A stretch of 64,000 bases of DNA from Hippophae tibetana (lineage: Eukaryota > Streptophyta > Magnoliopsida > Rosales > Elaeagnaceae): positions 110,367,816-110,431,815 of the forward strand of contig CM072801.1 in NCBI GenBank assembly GCA_037013495.1, read 5' to 3'. The notes below the pieces were generated by a model. That model made no database searches. It saw only the letters and a program-made list of their open reading frames with translations, and had not been told where the DNA came from. A program made the position numbers and the translations under genes. Of this stretch, positions 10,502 through 22,963 are shown piece by piece (the first letter of the stretch is position 1; every line of letters begins with the position of its first letter).

Positions 10502-11157
10502 GCATCGAAATGAGTACTATAACATATCAAATCTGAAGCTCCTTCCGATGCCTAAAAATGCACCGTAGCAATAGTATATTTACCCACTTTTGTCAACCCA
10601 AATTTCATGGTTCATACTACATAATGATGTCTAAAACTTTGGTCGCACCTTATTTCGTTGTAATCTCTTCTTCCTCTTTAGGATTTCAATTTGTTCATCT
10701 TAGCCATATTCTTAATAATTCAATCTTTCTTATTCCATTGAGTTCCAGCGTTCTTAGGTTGTCCGCAAAAGGGATTCGCATCTTTTGGGATCATAACCTT
10801 GGTTGCTGAAAATGTTGTATCTACCTTCACATATCTATTTTAAGAATTTTATGTTTAAAACATTTTGTGCTTTGGAGGTTTTCTCCTCTCTTAAGTCACA
10901 ATTTCCAAAAAGAGAAAGAAATTGTGTCCCTAAAGTCTTGTCTTTTATTTTAATTTTGTAGACATTGTTTTCCACTTTGGATTTCATATCTTATTTTTCT
11001 TTAAAATCATGTCATCTTTTACTTTTCTTTGTTTTATGTGTTCCACCTTTCTTTCTTCTTGAGAAAAACAAGAGAGCTAATACAGTTCATAGTGTAAAAA
11101 CAAAAAGAAGGTATTAATTGTGGTTGTAACTAAAAACTGTTATAACTTTTGTTTTGT
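10502..11157 (+). repeat. Reference monomer, subfamily B'
   Basis: A B-derived unit marked by GATGTCTAAAACTTT (T to A in GTCTTAAAC) and GAAAATGTTGTATC. Seven copies carry the GTCTAAAAC mark, starting at 4597, 7221, 10502, 14437, 17060, 18372 and 27557. Most end in CTTTTGTTTTGTGCAT where other units have CTTTTATTTTG. They usually sit immediately before an A unit marked GTAAGTC, so they help define the higher-order cycle. Confidence 0.88.
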
Positions 11158-14100
11158 GCATCGAAATGAGTACTATAACATATCAAATCTGAAGCTCCTT
11201 CCGATGCCTAAAAACGCACCGTAGCAATAGTATATTTCCCCACTTTTGTCAACCCAAATTTCATGGTTCATACGACATAATGATGTCTTAAACTTTGGTC
11301 GCACCTTATTTCGTTGTAATCTCTTCTCGCTCTTTAGGATTTCAATTTGTTCATCTTAGCCATATTCTTAGTAAGTCAATCTTTCTTATTCCATTGAGTT
11401 CCAGCGTTCTTAGGTTGTCCGCAAAAGGGATTCGCATCGTTTGGGATCATAACCTTGGTTGTGGAAAATGGAGTATCTATCTTCACATATCTATTTTTAG
11501 AATTTTAGATTTAAAACATTTTGGGCTTTGGAGGTTTTCTCCTCTCTTAAGTCACAATTTCCAAAAAGAGAAAGAAATTGTGTCCTTAAAGTCTTGTCTT
11601 TTATTTCAATTTTGTTGACATTGTTTTCCACTTTGGATTTCATATCTTATTTTTCTTTAAAATCTTGTCGTCTTTTACTTTTCTTTGTTTTATGTGTTCC
11701 ACCTTTCTTTCTTCTTGAGAAAACAAGAGAGCTAATACAGTTCACAGTGTAAAAATAAAAAGAAGGTATTAATTGTGGTTGTAACTAAAAACTGTTATAA
11801 CTTTTATTTTGTGCATCGAAATGAGTACTATAACATATCAAATCTGAAGCTCCTTCCGATGCCTAAAAACGCACCGTAGCAATAGTATATTTCCCCACTT
11901 TTGTCAACCCAAATTTCATGGTACATACGACATAATGATGTCTTAAACTTTGGTCGCACCTTATTTCGTTGTAATCTCTTCTCGCTCTTTAGGATTTCAA
12001 TTTGTTCATCTTAGCAATATTCTTAGTAATTCAATCTTTCTTATTCCATTGAGTTCCAGCGTTCTTAGGTTGTCCACAAAAGGGATTCGCATCGTTTGGG
12101 ATCATAACCTTGGTTGTGGAAAATGGAGTATCTATCTTCACATATCTATTTTTAGAATTTTAGATTTAAAAAATTTTGTGCTTTGGAGGTTTTCTCCTCT
12201 CTTAAGTCACAATTTCCAAAAAGAGAAAGAAATTGTGTCCTTAAAGTCTTGTCTTTTATTTCAATTTTGTTGACATTGTTTTCCACTTTGGATTTCATAT
12301 CTTATTTTTCTTTAAAATCTTGTCGTCTTTTACTTTTCTTTGTTTTATGTGTTCCACCTTTCTTTCTTCTTGAGAAAAACAAGAGAGCTAATACAGTTCA
12401 TAGTGTAAAAACAAAAAGAAGGTATTAATTGTGGTTGTAACTAAAAACTGTTATAACTTTTATATTGTGCATCGAAATGAGTACTATAACATATCAAATC
12501 TGAAGCTCCTTCCGATGCCTAAAAACGCACCGTAGCAATAGTATATTTCCCCACTTTTGTCAACCCAAATTTCATGGTTCATACGACATAATGATGTCTT
12601 AAACTTTGGTCGCACCTTATTTCGTTGTAATCTCTTCTCGCTCTTTAGGATTTCAATTTGTTCATCTTAGCCATATTCTTAGTAATTCAATCTTTCTTAT
12701 TCCATTGAGTTCCAGCGTTCTTAGGTTGTCCGCAAAAGGGATTCGCATCGTTTGGGATCATAACCTTGGTTGTGGAAAATGGAGTATCTATCTTCACATA
12801 TCTATTTTTAGAATTTTAGATTTAAAAAATTTTGTGCTTTGGAGGTTTTCTCCTCTCTTAAGTCACAATTTCCAAAAAGAGAAAGAAATTGTGTCCTTAA
12901 AGTCTTGTCTTTTATTTCAATTTTGTTGACATTGTTTTCCACTTTGGATTTCATATCTTATTTTTCTTTAAAATCTTGTCGTCTTTTACTTTTCTTTGTT
13001 TTATGTGTTCCACCTTTCTTTCTTCTTGAGAAAAACAAGAGAGCTAATACAGTTCACATTGTAAAAACAAAAAGAAGGTATTAATTGTGGTTGTAACTAA
13101 AAACTGTTATAACTTTTATATTGTGCATCGAAATGAGTACTATAACATATCAAATCTGAAGCTCCTTCCGATGCCTAAAAATGCACCGTAGCAATAGTAT
13201 ATTTCCCCACTTTTGTCAACCCAAATTTCATGGTTCATACTACATAATGATGTCTTAAACTTTGGTCGCACCTTATTTCGTTGTAATCTCTTCTTCCTCT
13301 TTAGGATTTCAATTTGTTCATCTTAGCCATATTCTTAATAATTCAATCTTTCTTATTCCATTGAGTTCCAGCGTTCTTAGGTTGTCCGCAAAAGGGATTC
13401 GCTTCTTTTGGGATCATAACCTTGGTTGCTGAAAATGGTGTATCTACCTTCACATATCTATTTTAAGAATTTTATGTTTAAAAAATTTTGTGCTTTGGAG
13501 GTTTTCTCCTCTCTTAAGTCACAATTTCCAAAAAGAGAAAGAAATTGTGTCCTTAAAGTCTTGTCTTTTATTTCAATTTTGTTGACATTGTTTTCCACTT
13601 TGGATTTCATATCTTATTTTTCTTTAAAATCTTGTCGTCTTTTACTTTTCTTTGTTTTATGTGTTCCACCTTTCTTTCTTCTTGAGAAAAACAAGAGAGC
13701 TAATACAGTTAAGAGTGTAAAAACAAAAAGAAGGTATTAATTGTGGTTGTAACTAAAAACTGTTATAACTTTTATTTTGTGCATCGAAATGAGTACTATA
13801 ACATATCAAATCTGAAGCTCCTTCCGATGCCTAAAAATGCACCGTAGCAATAGTATATTTCCCCACTTTTGTCAACCCAAATTTCATGGTTCATACTACA
13901 TAATGATGTCTTAAACTTTGGTCGCACCTTATTTCGTTGTAATCTCTTCTTCCTCTTTAGGATTTCAATTTGTTCATCTTAGCCATATTCTTAATAATTC
14001 AATCTTTCTTATTCCATTGAGTTCCAGCGTTCTTAGGTTGTCCGCAAAAGGGATTCGCATCTTTTGGGATCATAACCTTGGTTGCTGAAAATGGTGTATC

Positions 14101-15092
14101 TACCTTCACATATCTATTTTAAGAATTTTATGTTTAAAAAATTTTGTGCTTTGGAGGTTTTCTCCTCTCTTAAGTCACAATTTCCAAAAAGAGAAAGAAA
14201 TTGTGTCCTTAAAGTCTTGTCTTTTATTTCAATTTTGTTGACATTGTTTTCCACTTTGGATTTCATATCTTATTTTTCTTTAAAATCTTGTCGTCTTTTA
14301 CTTTTCTTTGTTTTATGTGTTCCACCTTTCTTTCTTCTTGAGAAAAACAAGAGAGCTAATACAGTTCATAGTGTAAAAACAAAAAGAAGGTATTAATTGT
14401 GGTTGTAACTAAAAACTGTTATAACTTTTATTTTGTGCATCGAAATGAGTACTATAACATATCAAATCTTAAGCTCCTTCCGATGCCTAAAAATGCACCG
14501 TAGCAATAGTATATTTCCCCACTTTTGTCAACCCAAATTTCATGGTTCATACTACATAATGATGTCTAAAACTTTGGTCGCACCTTATTTCGTTGTAATC
14601 TCTTCTTCCTCTTTAGGATTTCAATTTGTTCATCTTAGCCATATTCTTAATAATTCAATCTTTCTTATTCCATTCAGTTCCAGCGTTCTTAGGTTGTCCG
14701 CAAAAGGGATTCGCATCTTTTGGGATCATAACCTTGGTTGCTGAAAATGTTGTATCTACCTTCACATATCTATTTTAAGAATTTTATGTTTAAAACATTT
14801 TGTGCTTTGGAGGTTTTCTCCTCTCTTAAGTCACAATTTCCAAAAAGAGAAAGAAATTGTGTCCATAAAGTCTTGTCTTTTATTTTAATTTTGTAGACAT
14901 TGTTTTCCACTTTGGATTTCATATCTTATTTTTCTTTAAAATCATGTCATCTTTTACTTTTCTTTGTTTTATGTGTTCCACCTTTCTTTCTTCTTGAGAA
15001 AAACAAGAGAGCTAATACAGTTCACAGTGTAAAAACAAAAAGAAGGTATTAATTGTGGTTGTAACTAAAAACTGTTATAACTTTTGTTTTGT
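11158..15092 (+). repeat. Higher-order cycle of six monomers (A-A-A-B-B-B')
   Basis: Monomers start at 11158, 11813, 12469, 13125, 13781 and 14437. The order matches the previous cycle with one extra B unit. The opening unit has the same GTAAGTC and CATTTTGGGC marks but is 655 bp: one A is missing in GAGAAAACAAG near 11719. The difference in cycle length is what unequal exchange between cycles would produce. Confidence 0.87.
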
Positions 15093-17715
15093 GCATCGAA
15101 ATGAGTACTATAACATATCAAATCTGAAGCTCCTTCCGATGCCTAAAAACGCACCGTAGCAATAGTATATTTCCCCACTTTTGTCAACCCAAATTTCATG
15201 GTTCATACGACATAATGATGTCTTAAACTTTGGTCGCACCTTATTTCGTTGTAATCTCTTCTCGCTCTTTAGGATTTCAATTTGTTCATCTTAGCCATAT
15301 TCTTAGTAAGTCAATCTTTCTTATTCCATTGAGTTCCAGCGTTCTTAGGTTGTCCGCAAAAGGGATTCGCATCGTTTGGGATCATAACTTTGGTTGTGGA
15401 AAATGGAGTATCTATCTTCACATATCTATTTTTAGAATTTTAGATTTAAAACATTTTGGGCTTTGGAGGTTTTCTCCTCTCTTAAGTCACAATTTCCAAA
15501 AAGGGAAAGAAATTGTGTCCTTAAAGTCTTGTCTTTTATTTCAATTTTGTTGACATTGTTTTCCACTTTGGATTTCATATCTTATTTTTCTTTAAAATCT
15601 TGTCGTCTTTTACTTTTCTTTGTTTTATGTGTTCCACCTTTCTTTCTTCTTGAGAAAAACAAGAGAGCTAATACAGTTCATAGTGTAAAAACAAAAAGAA
15701 GGTATTAATTGTGGTTGTAACTAAAAACTGTTAAACTTTTATTTTTTGCATCGAAATGAGTACTATAACATATCAAATCTGAAGCTCCTTCCGATGCCTA
15801 AAAACGCACCGTAGCAATAGTATATTTCCCCACTTTTGTCAACCCAAATTTCATGGTTCATACGACATAATGATGTCTTAAACTTTGGTCGCACCTTATT
15901 TCGTTGTAATCTCTTCTCGCTCTTTAGGATTTCAATTTGTTCATCTTAGCCATATTCTTAGTAATTCAATCTTTCTTATTCCATTGATTTCCAGCGTTCT
16001 TAGGTTGTCCACAAAAGGGATTCGCATCGTTTGGGATCATAACCTTGGTTGTGGAAAATGGAGTATCTATCTTCACATATCTATTTTTAGAATTTTAGAT
16101 TTAAAAAATTTTGTGCTTTGGAGGTTTTCTCCTCTCTTAAGTCACAATTTCCAAAAAGAGAAAGAAATTGTGTCCTTAAAGTCTTATCTTTTATTTCAAT
16201 TTTGTTGACATTGTTTTCCACTTTGGATTTCATATCTTATTTTTCTTTAAAATCTTGTCGTCTTTTACTTTTCTTTGTTTTATGTGTTCCACCTTTCTTT
16301 CTTCTTGAGAAAAACAAGAGAGCTAATACAGTTCACAGTGTAAAAACAAAAAGAAGGTATTAATTGTGGTTGTAACTAAAAACTGTTATAACTTTTATAT
16401 TGTGCATCGAAATGAGTACTATAACATATCAAATCTGAAGCTCCTTCCGATGCCTAAAAATGCACCGTAGCAATAGTATATTTCCCCACTTTTGTCAACC
16501 CAAATTTCATGGTTCATACTACATAATGATGTCTTAAACTTTGGTCGCACCATATTTCGTTGTAATCTCTTCTTCCTCTTTAGGATTTCAATTTGTTCAT
16601 CTTAGCCATATTCTTAATAATTCAATCTTTCTTATTCCATTGAGTTCCAGCGTTCTTAGGTTGTCCGCAAAAGGGATTCGCATATTTTGGGATCATAACC
16701 TTGGTTGCTGAAAATGGTGTATCTACCTTCACATATCTATTTTAAGAATTTTAGGTTTAAAAAATTTTGTGCTTTGGAGGTTTTCTCCTCTCTTAAGTCA
16801 CAATTTCCCGAAAGAGAAAGAAATTGTGTCCTTAAAGTCTTGTCTTTTATTTCAATTTTGTAGACATTGTTTTCCACTTTGGATTTCATATCTTATTTTT
16901 CTTTAAAATCATGTCATCTTTTACTTTTCTTTGTTTTATGTGTTCCACCTTTCTTTCTTCTTGAGAAAAACAAGAGAGCTAATACAGTTCACAGTGTAAA
17001 AACAAAAAGAAGGTATTAATTGTGGTTGTAACTAAAAACTGTTATAACTTTTATTTTGTGCATCGAAATGAGTACTATAACATATCAAATCTGAAGCTCC
17101 TTCCGATGCCTAAAAATGCACCGTAGCAATAGTATATTTCCCCACTTTTGTCAACCCAAATTTCATGGTTCATACTACATAATGATGTCTAAAACTTTGG
17201 TCGCACCTTATTTCGTTGTAATCTCTTCTTCCTCTTTAGGATTTCAATTTGTTCATCTTAGCCATATTCTTAATAATTCAATCTTTCTTATTCCATTGAG
17301 TTCCAGCGTTCTTAGGTTGTCCACAAAAGGGATTCGCATCTTTTGGGATCATAACCTTGGTTGCTGAAAATGTTGTATCTACCTTCACATATCTATTTTA
17401 AGAATTTTATGTTTAAAAAATTTTGTGCTTTGGAGGTTTTCTCCTCTCTTAAGTCAAAATTTCCAAAAAGAGAAAGAAATTGTGTCTCTAAAGTCTTGTC
17501 TTTTATTTCAATTTTGTAGACATTGTTTTCCACTTTGGATTTCATATCTTATTTTTCTTTAAAATCATGTCATTTTTTACTTTTCTTTGTTTTATGTGTT
17601 CCACCTTTCTTTCTTCTTGAGAAAAACAAGAGAGCTAATACAGTTCACAGTGTAAAAACAAAAAGAAGGTATTAATTGTGGTTGTAACTAAAAACTGTTA
17701 TAACTTTTGTTTTGT
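15093..17715 (+). repeat. Higher-order cycle of four monomers (A-A-D/B-B')
   Basis: Monomers start at 15093, 15748, 16404 and 17060. The opening unit again has GTAAGTC and CATTTTGGGC. It is 655 bp because CTGTTATAAC is reduced to CTGTTAAAC near 15729. The unit at 16404 is the first with TTTTAGGTTT, and it has TTTCCCGAAAGAG in the dyad loop. The B' unit at 17060 begins the segment duplicated at 26.2 kb. Confidence 0.85.
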
Positions 17716-19027
17716 GCATTGAAATGAGTACTATAACATATCAAATCTGAAGCTCCTTCCGATGCCTAAAAACGCACCGTAGCAATAGTATATTTCCCCA
17801 CTTTTGTCAACCCAAATTTCATGGTTCATACGACATAATGATGTCTTAAACTTTGGTCGCACCTTATTTCGTTGTAATCTCTTTTCGCTCTTTAGGATTT
17901 CAATTTGTTCATCTTAGCCATATTCTTAGTAAGTCAATCTTTCTTATTCCATTGAGTTCCAGCGTTCTTAGGTTGTCCGCAAAAGGGATTCGCATCGTTT
18001 GGGATCATAACCTTGGTTGCTGAAAATGGTTTATCTACCTTCACATATCTATTTTAAGAATTTTATGTTTAAAACATTTTGGGCTTTGGAGGTTTTCTCC
18101 TCTCTTAAGTCACAATTTCCCGAAAGAGAAAGAAATTGTGTCCTTAAAGTCTTGTCTTTTATTTCAATTTTGTAGACATTGTTTTCCACTTTGGATTTCA
18201 TATCTTATTTTTCTTTAAAATCATGTCATCTTTTACTTTTCTTTGTTTTATGTGTTCCACCTTTCTTTCTTCTTGAGAAAAACAAGAGAGCTAATACAGT
18301 TCACAGTGTAAAAACAAAAAGAAGGTATTAATTGTGGTTGTAACTAAAAACTGTTATAACTTTTATTTTGTGCATCGAAATGAGTACTATAACATATCAA
18401 ATCTGAAGCTCCTTCCGATGCCTAAAAATGCACCGTAGCAATAGTATATTTCCCCACTTTTGTCAACCCAAATTTCATGGTTCATACTACATAATGATGT
18501 CTAAAACTTTGGTCGCACCTTATTTCGTTGTAATCTCTTCTTCCTCTTTAGGATTTCAATTTGTTCATCTTAGCCATATTCTTAATAATTCAATCTTTCT
18601 TATTCCATTGAGTTCCAGCGTTCTTAGGTTGTCCACAAAAGGGATTCGCATCTTTTGGGATCATAACCTTGGTTGCTGAAAATGTTGTATCTACCTTCAC
18701 ATATCTATTTTAAGAATTTTATGTTTAAAAAATTTTGTGCTTTGGAGGTTTTCTCCTCTCTTAAGTCAAAATTTCCAAAAAGAGAAAGAAATTGTGTCTC
18801 TAAAGTCTTGTCTTTTATTTCAATTTTGTAGACATTGTTTTCCACTTTGGATTTCATATCTTATTTTTCTTTAAAATCATGTCATTTTTTACTTTTCTTT
18901 GTTTTATGTGTTCCACCTTTCTTTCTTCTTGAGAAAAACAAGAGAGCTAATACAGTTCACAGTGTAAAAACAAAAAGAAGGTATTAATTGTGGTTGTAAC
19001 TAAAAACTGTTATAACTTTTGTTTTGT
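17716..19027 (+). repeat. Higher-order cycle of two monomers (A/B chimera then B')
   Basis: Monomers start at 17716 and 18372. The first has an A-type 5' part (CATACGACAT, TTCGCTC, GTAAGTC, CATCGTTTGGG), then switches to B at GTTGCTG. It keeps the CATTTTGGGC mark. Its first motif reads GCATTGAAATG, a CpG-type change. The second is a B' unit almost the same as the one at 17060. A near copy of the pair lies at 26901-28212. Confidence 0.86.
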
Positions 19028-20995
19028 GCATCGAAATGAGTACTATAACATATCAAATCTGAAGCTCCTTCCGATGCCTAAAAACGCACCGTAGCAATAG
19101 TATATTTCCCCACTTTTGTCAACCCAAATTTCATGGTTCATACGACATAATGATGTCTTAAACTTTGGTCGCACCTTATTTCGTTGTAATCTCTTCTCGC
19201 TCTTTAGGATTTCAATTTGTTCATCTTAGCCATATTCTTAGTAAGTCAATCTTTCTTATTCCATTGAGTTCCAGCGTTCTTAGGTTGTCCGCAAAAGGGA
19301 TTCGCATCGTTTGGGATCATAACCTTGGTTGCTGAAAATGGTTTATCTACCTTCACATATCTATTTTAAGAATTTTATGTTTAAAACATTTTGGGCTTTG
19401 GAGGTTTTCTCCTCTCTTAAGTCACAATTTCCAAAAAGAGAAAGAAATTGTGTCCTTAAAGTCTTGTCTTTTATTTCAATTTTGTTGACATTGTTTTCCA
19501 CTTTGGATTTCATATCTTATTTTTCTTTAAAATCTTGTCGTCTTTTACTTTTCTTTGTTTTATGTGTTCCAACTTTCTTTCTTCTTGAGAAAAACAAGAG
19601 AGCTAATACAGTTCACAGTGTAAAAACAAAAAGAAGGTATTAATTGTGGTTGTAACTAAAAACTGTTATAACTTTTATTTTGTTCATCGAAATGAGTACT
19701 GTAACATATCAAATCTGAAGCTCCTTCCGATGCATAAAAATGCACCGTAGCAATAGTATATTTCCCCACTTTTGTCAACCCAAATTTCATGGTTCATACT
19801 ACATAATGATGTCTTAAACTTTGGTTGCACCTTATTTCGTTGTAATCTCTTCTTCCTCTTTAGGATTTCAATTTGTTCATCTTAGCCATATTCTTAATAA
19901 TTCAATCTTTCTTATTCCATTGAGTTCCAGCGTTCTTAGGTTGTCCGCAAAAGGGATTCGCATCTTTTGGGATCATAACCTTGGTTGCTGAAAATGGTGT
20001 ATCTACCTTCACATATCTATTTTAAGAATTTTATGTTTAAAAAATTTTGTGCTTTGGAGGTTTTCTCCTCTCTTAAGTCACAATTTCCAAAAAGAGAAAG
20101 AAATTGTGTCCTTAAAGTCTTGTCTTTTATTTCAATTTTGTTGACATTGTTTTCCACTTTGGATTTCATATCTTATTTTTCTTTAAAATCTGGTCGTCTT
20201 GTACTTTTCTTTGTTTTATGTGTTCCACCTTTCTTTCTTCTTGAGAAAAATAAGAGAGCTAATACAGTTCACAGTGTAGAAACAAAAAGAAGGTATTAAT
20301 TGTGGTTGTAACTAAAAACTGTTATAACTTTTATTTTGTGCATCGAAATGAGTACTATAACATATCAAATCTGAAGCTCCTTCCGATGCCTAAAAATGCA
20401 CCGTAGCAATAGTATATTTCCCCACTTTTGTCAACCCAAATTTCATGGTTCATACTACATAATGATGTCTTAAACTTTGGTCGCACCTTATATCGTTTTA
20501 ATCTCTTCTTCCTCTTTAGGATTTCAATTTGTTCATCTTAGCCATATTCTTAGTAATTCAATCTTTCTTATTCCATTGAGTTCCAGCGTTCTTAGGTTGT
20601 CCGCAAAAAGGATTCGCATCTTTTGGGATCATAACCTTGGTTGCTGAAAATGGTTTATCTACCTTCACATATCTATTTTAAGAATTTTATGTTTAAAAAA
20701 TTTTGTGCTTTGGAGGTTTTCTCCTCTCTTAAGTCACAATTTCCAAAAAGAGAAAGAAATTGTGTCCTTAAAGTCTTGTCTTTTATTTCAATTTTGTAGA
20801 CATTGTTTTCCACTTTGGATTTCATATCTTATTTTTCTTTTAAATCATGTCATCTTTTACTTTTCTTTGTTTTATGTGTTCCACCTTTCTTTCTTCTTGA
20901 GAAAAACAAGAGAGTTAATACAGTTCACAGTGTAAAAACAAAAAGAAGGTATTAATTGTGGTTGTAACTAAAAACTGTTATAACTTTTATTTTGT

Positions 20996-22963
20996 GCATC
21001 GAAATGAGTACTATAACATATCAAATCTGAAGCTCCTTCCGATGCCTAAAAACGCACCGTAGCAATAGTATATTTCCCCACTTTTTTCAACCCATATTTC
21101 ATGGTTCATACTACATAATGATGTCTTAAAATTTTGTCGCACCTTATTTCGTTGTAATCTCTTCTCGCTCTTTGGGATTTCAATTTGTTCATCTTAGCCA
21201 TATTCTTAGTAATTCAATCCTTCTTGTTCCATTGAGTTCCAGCGTTGTTAGGTTGTCCGCAAAAGGGATTCGCATCGTTTGGGATCATAACCTTTGTTGT
21301 GGAAAATGGAGTATCTATCTTCACATATCTATTTTTAGAATTTTAGATTTAAAAAATTTTGTGCTTTGGAGGTTTTCTCCTCTCTTAAGTCACAATTTCC
21401 AAAAAGAGAAAGAAATTGTGTCCTTAAAGTCTTGTCTTTTATTTCAATTTTGTTGACATTCTTTTCCACTTTGGATTTCATATCTTATTTTTCTTTAAAA
21501 TCTTGTCGTCTTTTACTTTTCTTTGTTTTATGTGTTCCACCTTTCTTTCTTCTTGAGAAAAACAAGAGAGCTAATACAGTTCACAGTGTAAAAACAAAAA
21601 GAAGGTATTAATTGTGGTTGTAACTAAAAACTGTTATAACTTTTATTTTGTGCATCGAAATGAGTACTATAACATATCAAATATGAAGCTCCTTCCGATG
21701 CCTAAAAACGCACCGTAGCAATAGTATATTTCCCCACTTTTTTCAACCCATATTTCATGGTTCATACTACATAATGATGTCTTAAACTTTGGTCGCACCT
21801 TATTTCGTTGTAATCTCTTCTCGCTCTTTGGGATTTCAATTTGTTCATCTTAGCCATATTCTTAGTAATTCAATCATTCTTGTTCCATTGAGTTCCAGCG
21901 TTGTTAGGTTGTCCGCAAAAGGGATTCGCATCGTTTGGGATCATAACCTTTGTTGTGGAAAATGGAGTATCTATCTTCACATATCTATTTTTAGAATTTT
22001 AGATTTAAAAAATTTTGTGCTTTGATGGTTTTCTCCTCTCTTAAGTCACAATTTCCAAAAAGAGAAAGAAATTGTGTCCTTAAAGTCTTGTCTTTTATTT
22101 CAATTTTGTTGACATTGTTTTCCACTTTGGATTTCATATCTTATTTTTCTTTAAAATCTGGTCGTCTTGTACTTTTCTTTGTTTTATGTGTTCCACCTTT
22201 CTTTCTTCTTGAGAAAAATAAGAGAGCTAATACAGTTCACAGTGTAAAAACAAAAAGAAGGTATTAATTGTGGTTGTAACTAAAAACTGTTATAACTTTT
22301 ATTTTGTGCATCGAAATGAGTACTATAACATATCAAATCTGAAGCTCCTTCCGATGCCTAAAAATGCACCGTAGCAATAGTATATTTCCCCACTTTTGTC
22401 AACCCAAATTTCATGGTTCATACTACATAATGATGTCTTAAACTTTGGTCGCACCTTATATCGTTGTAATCTCTTCTTCCTCTTTAGGATTTCAATTTGT
22501 TCATCTTAGCCATATTCTTAGTAATTCAATCTTTCTTATTCCATTGAGTTCCAGCGTTCTAAGGTTGTCCGCAAAAAGGATTCGCATCTTTTGGGATCAT
22601 AACCTTGGTTGCTGAAAATGGTTTATCTACCTTCACATATCTATTTTAAGAATTTTATGTTTAAAAAATTTTGTGCTTTGGAGGTTTTCTCCTCTCTTAA
22701 GTCACAATTTCCAAAAAGAGAAAGAAATTGTGTCCTTAAAGTCTTGTCTTTTATTTCAATTTTGTAGACATTGTTTTCCACTTTGGATTTCATATCTTAT
22801 TTTTCTTTTAAATCATGTCATCTTTTACTTTTCTTTGTTTTATGTGTTCCACCTTTCTTTCTTCTTGAGAAAAACAAGAGAGTTAATACAGTTCACAGTG
22901 TAAAAACAAAAAGAAGGTATTAATTGTGGTTGTAACTAAAAACTGTTATAACTTTTATTTTGT
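20996..22963 (+). repeat. Trimer higher-order repeat, copy 1 (A-A-B)
   Basis: Monomers start at 20996, 21652 and 22308. This 1,968-bp block is repeated directly at 22964. Shared private marks are TTAAAATTTTGTCGC (first unit), CAAATATGAAGC and TTTGATGGTT (second unit) and GCGTTCTAAGG (third unit). A few single-base differences separate the copies, such as ACATTCTTTTCC at about 21457 in this copy only. Confidence 0.9.

Larger units (their letters stand above)
7877..11157 (+). repeat. Higher-order cycle of five monomers (A-A-A-B-B')
   Basis: Monomers start at 7877, 8534, 9190, 9846 and 10502. The cycle opens with an A unit marked GTAAGTC and AAAACATTTTGGGC and closes with a B' unit. The first unit is 657 bp, from a sixth A in the run at 8477-8482. 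The B unit carries CGCTTCTTTTGG, which recurs in the next cycle near 13402. Confidence 0.87.
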
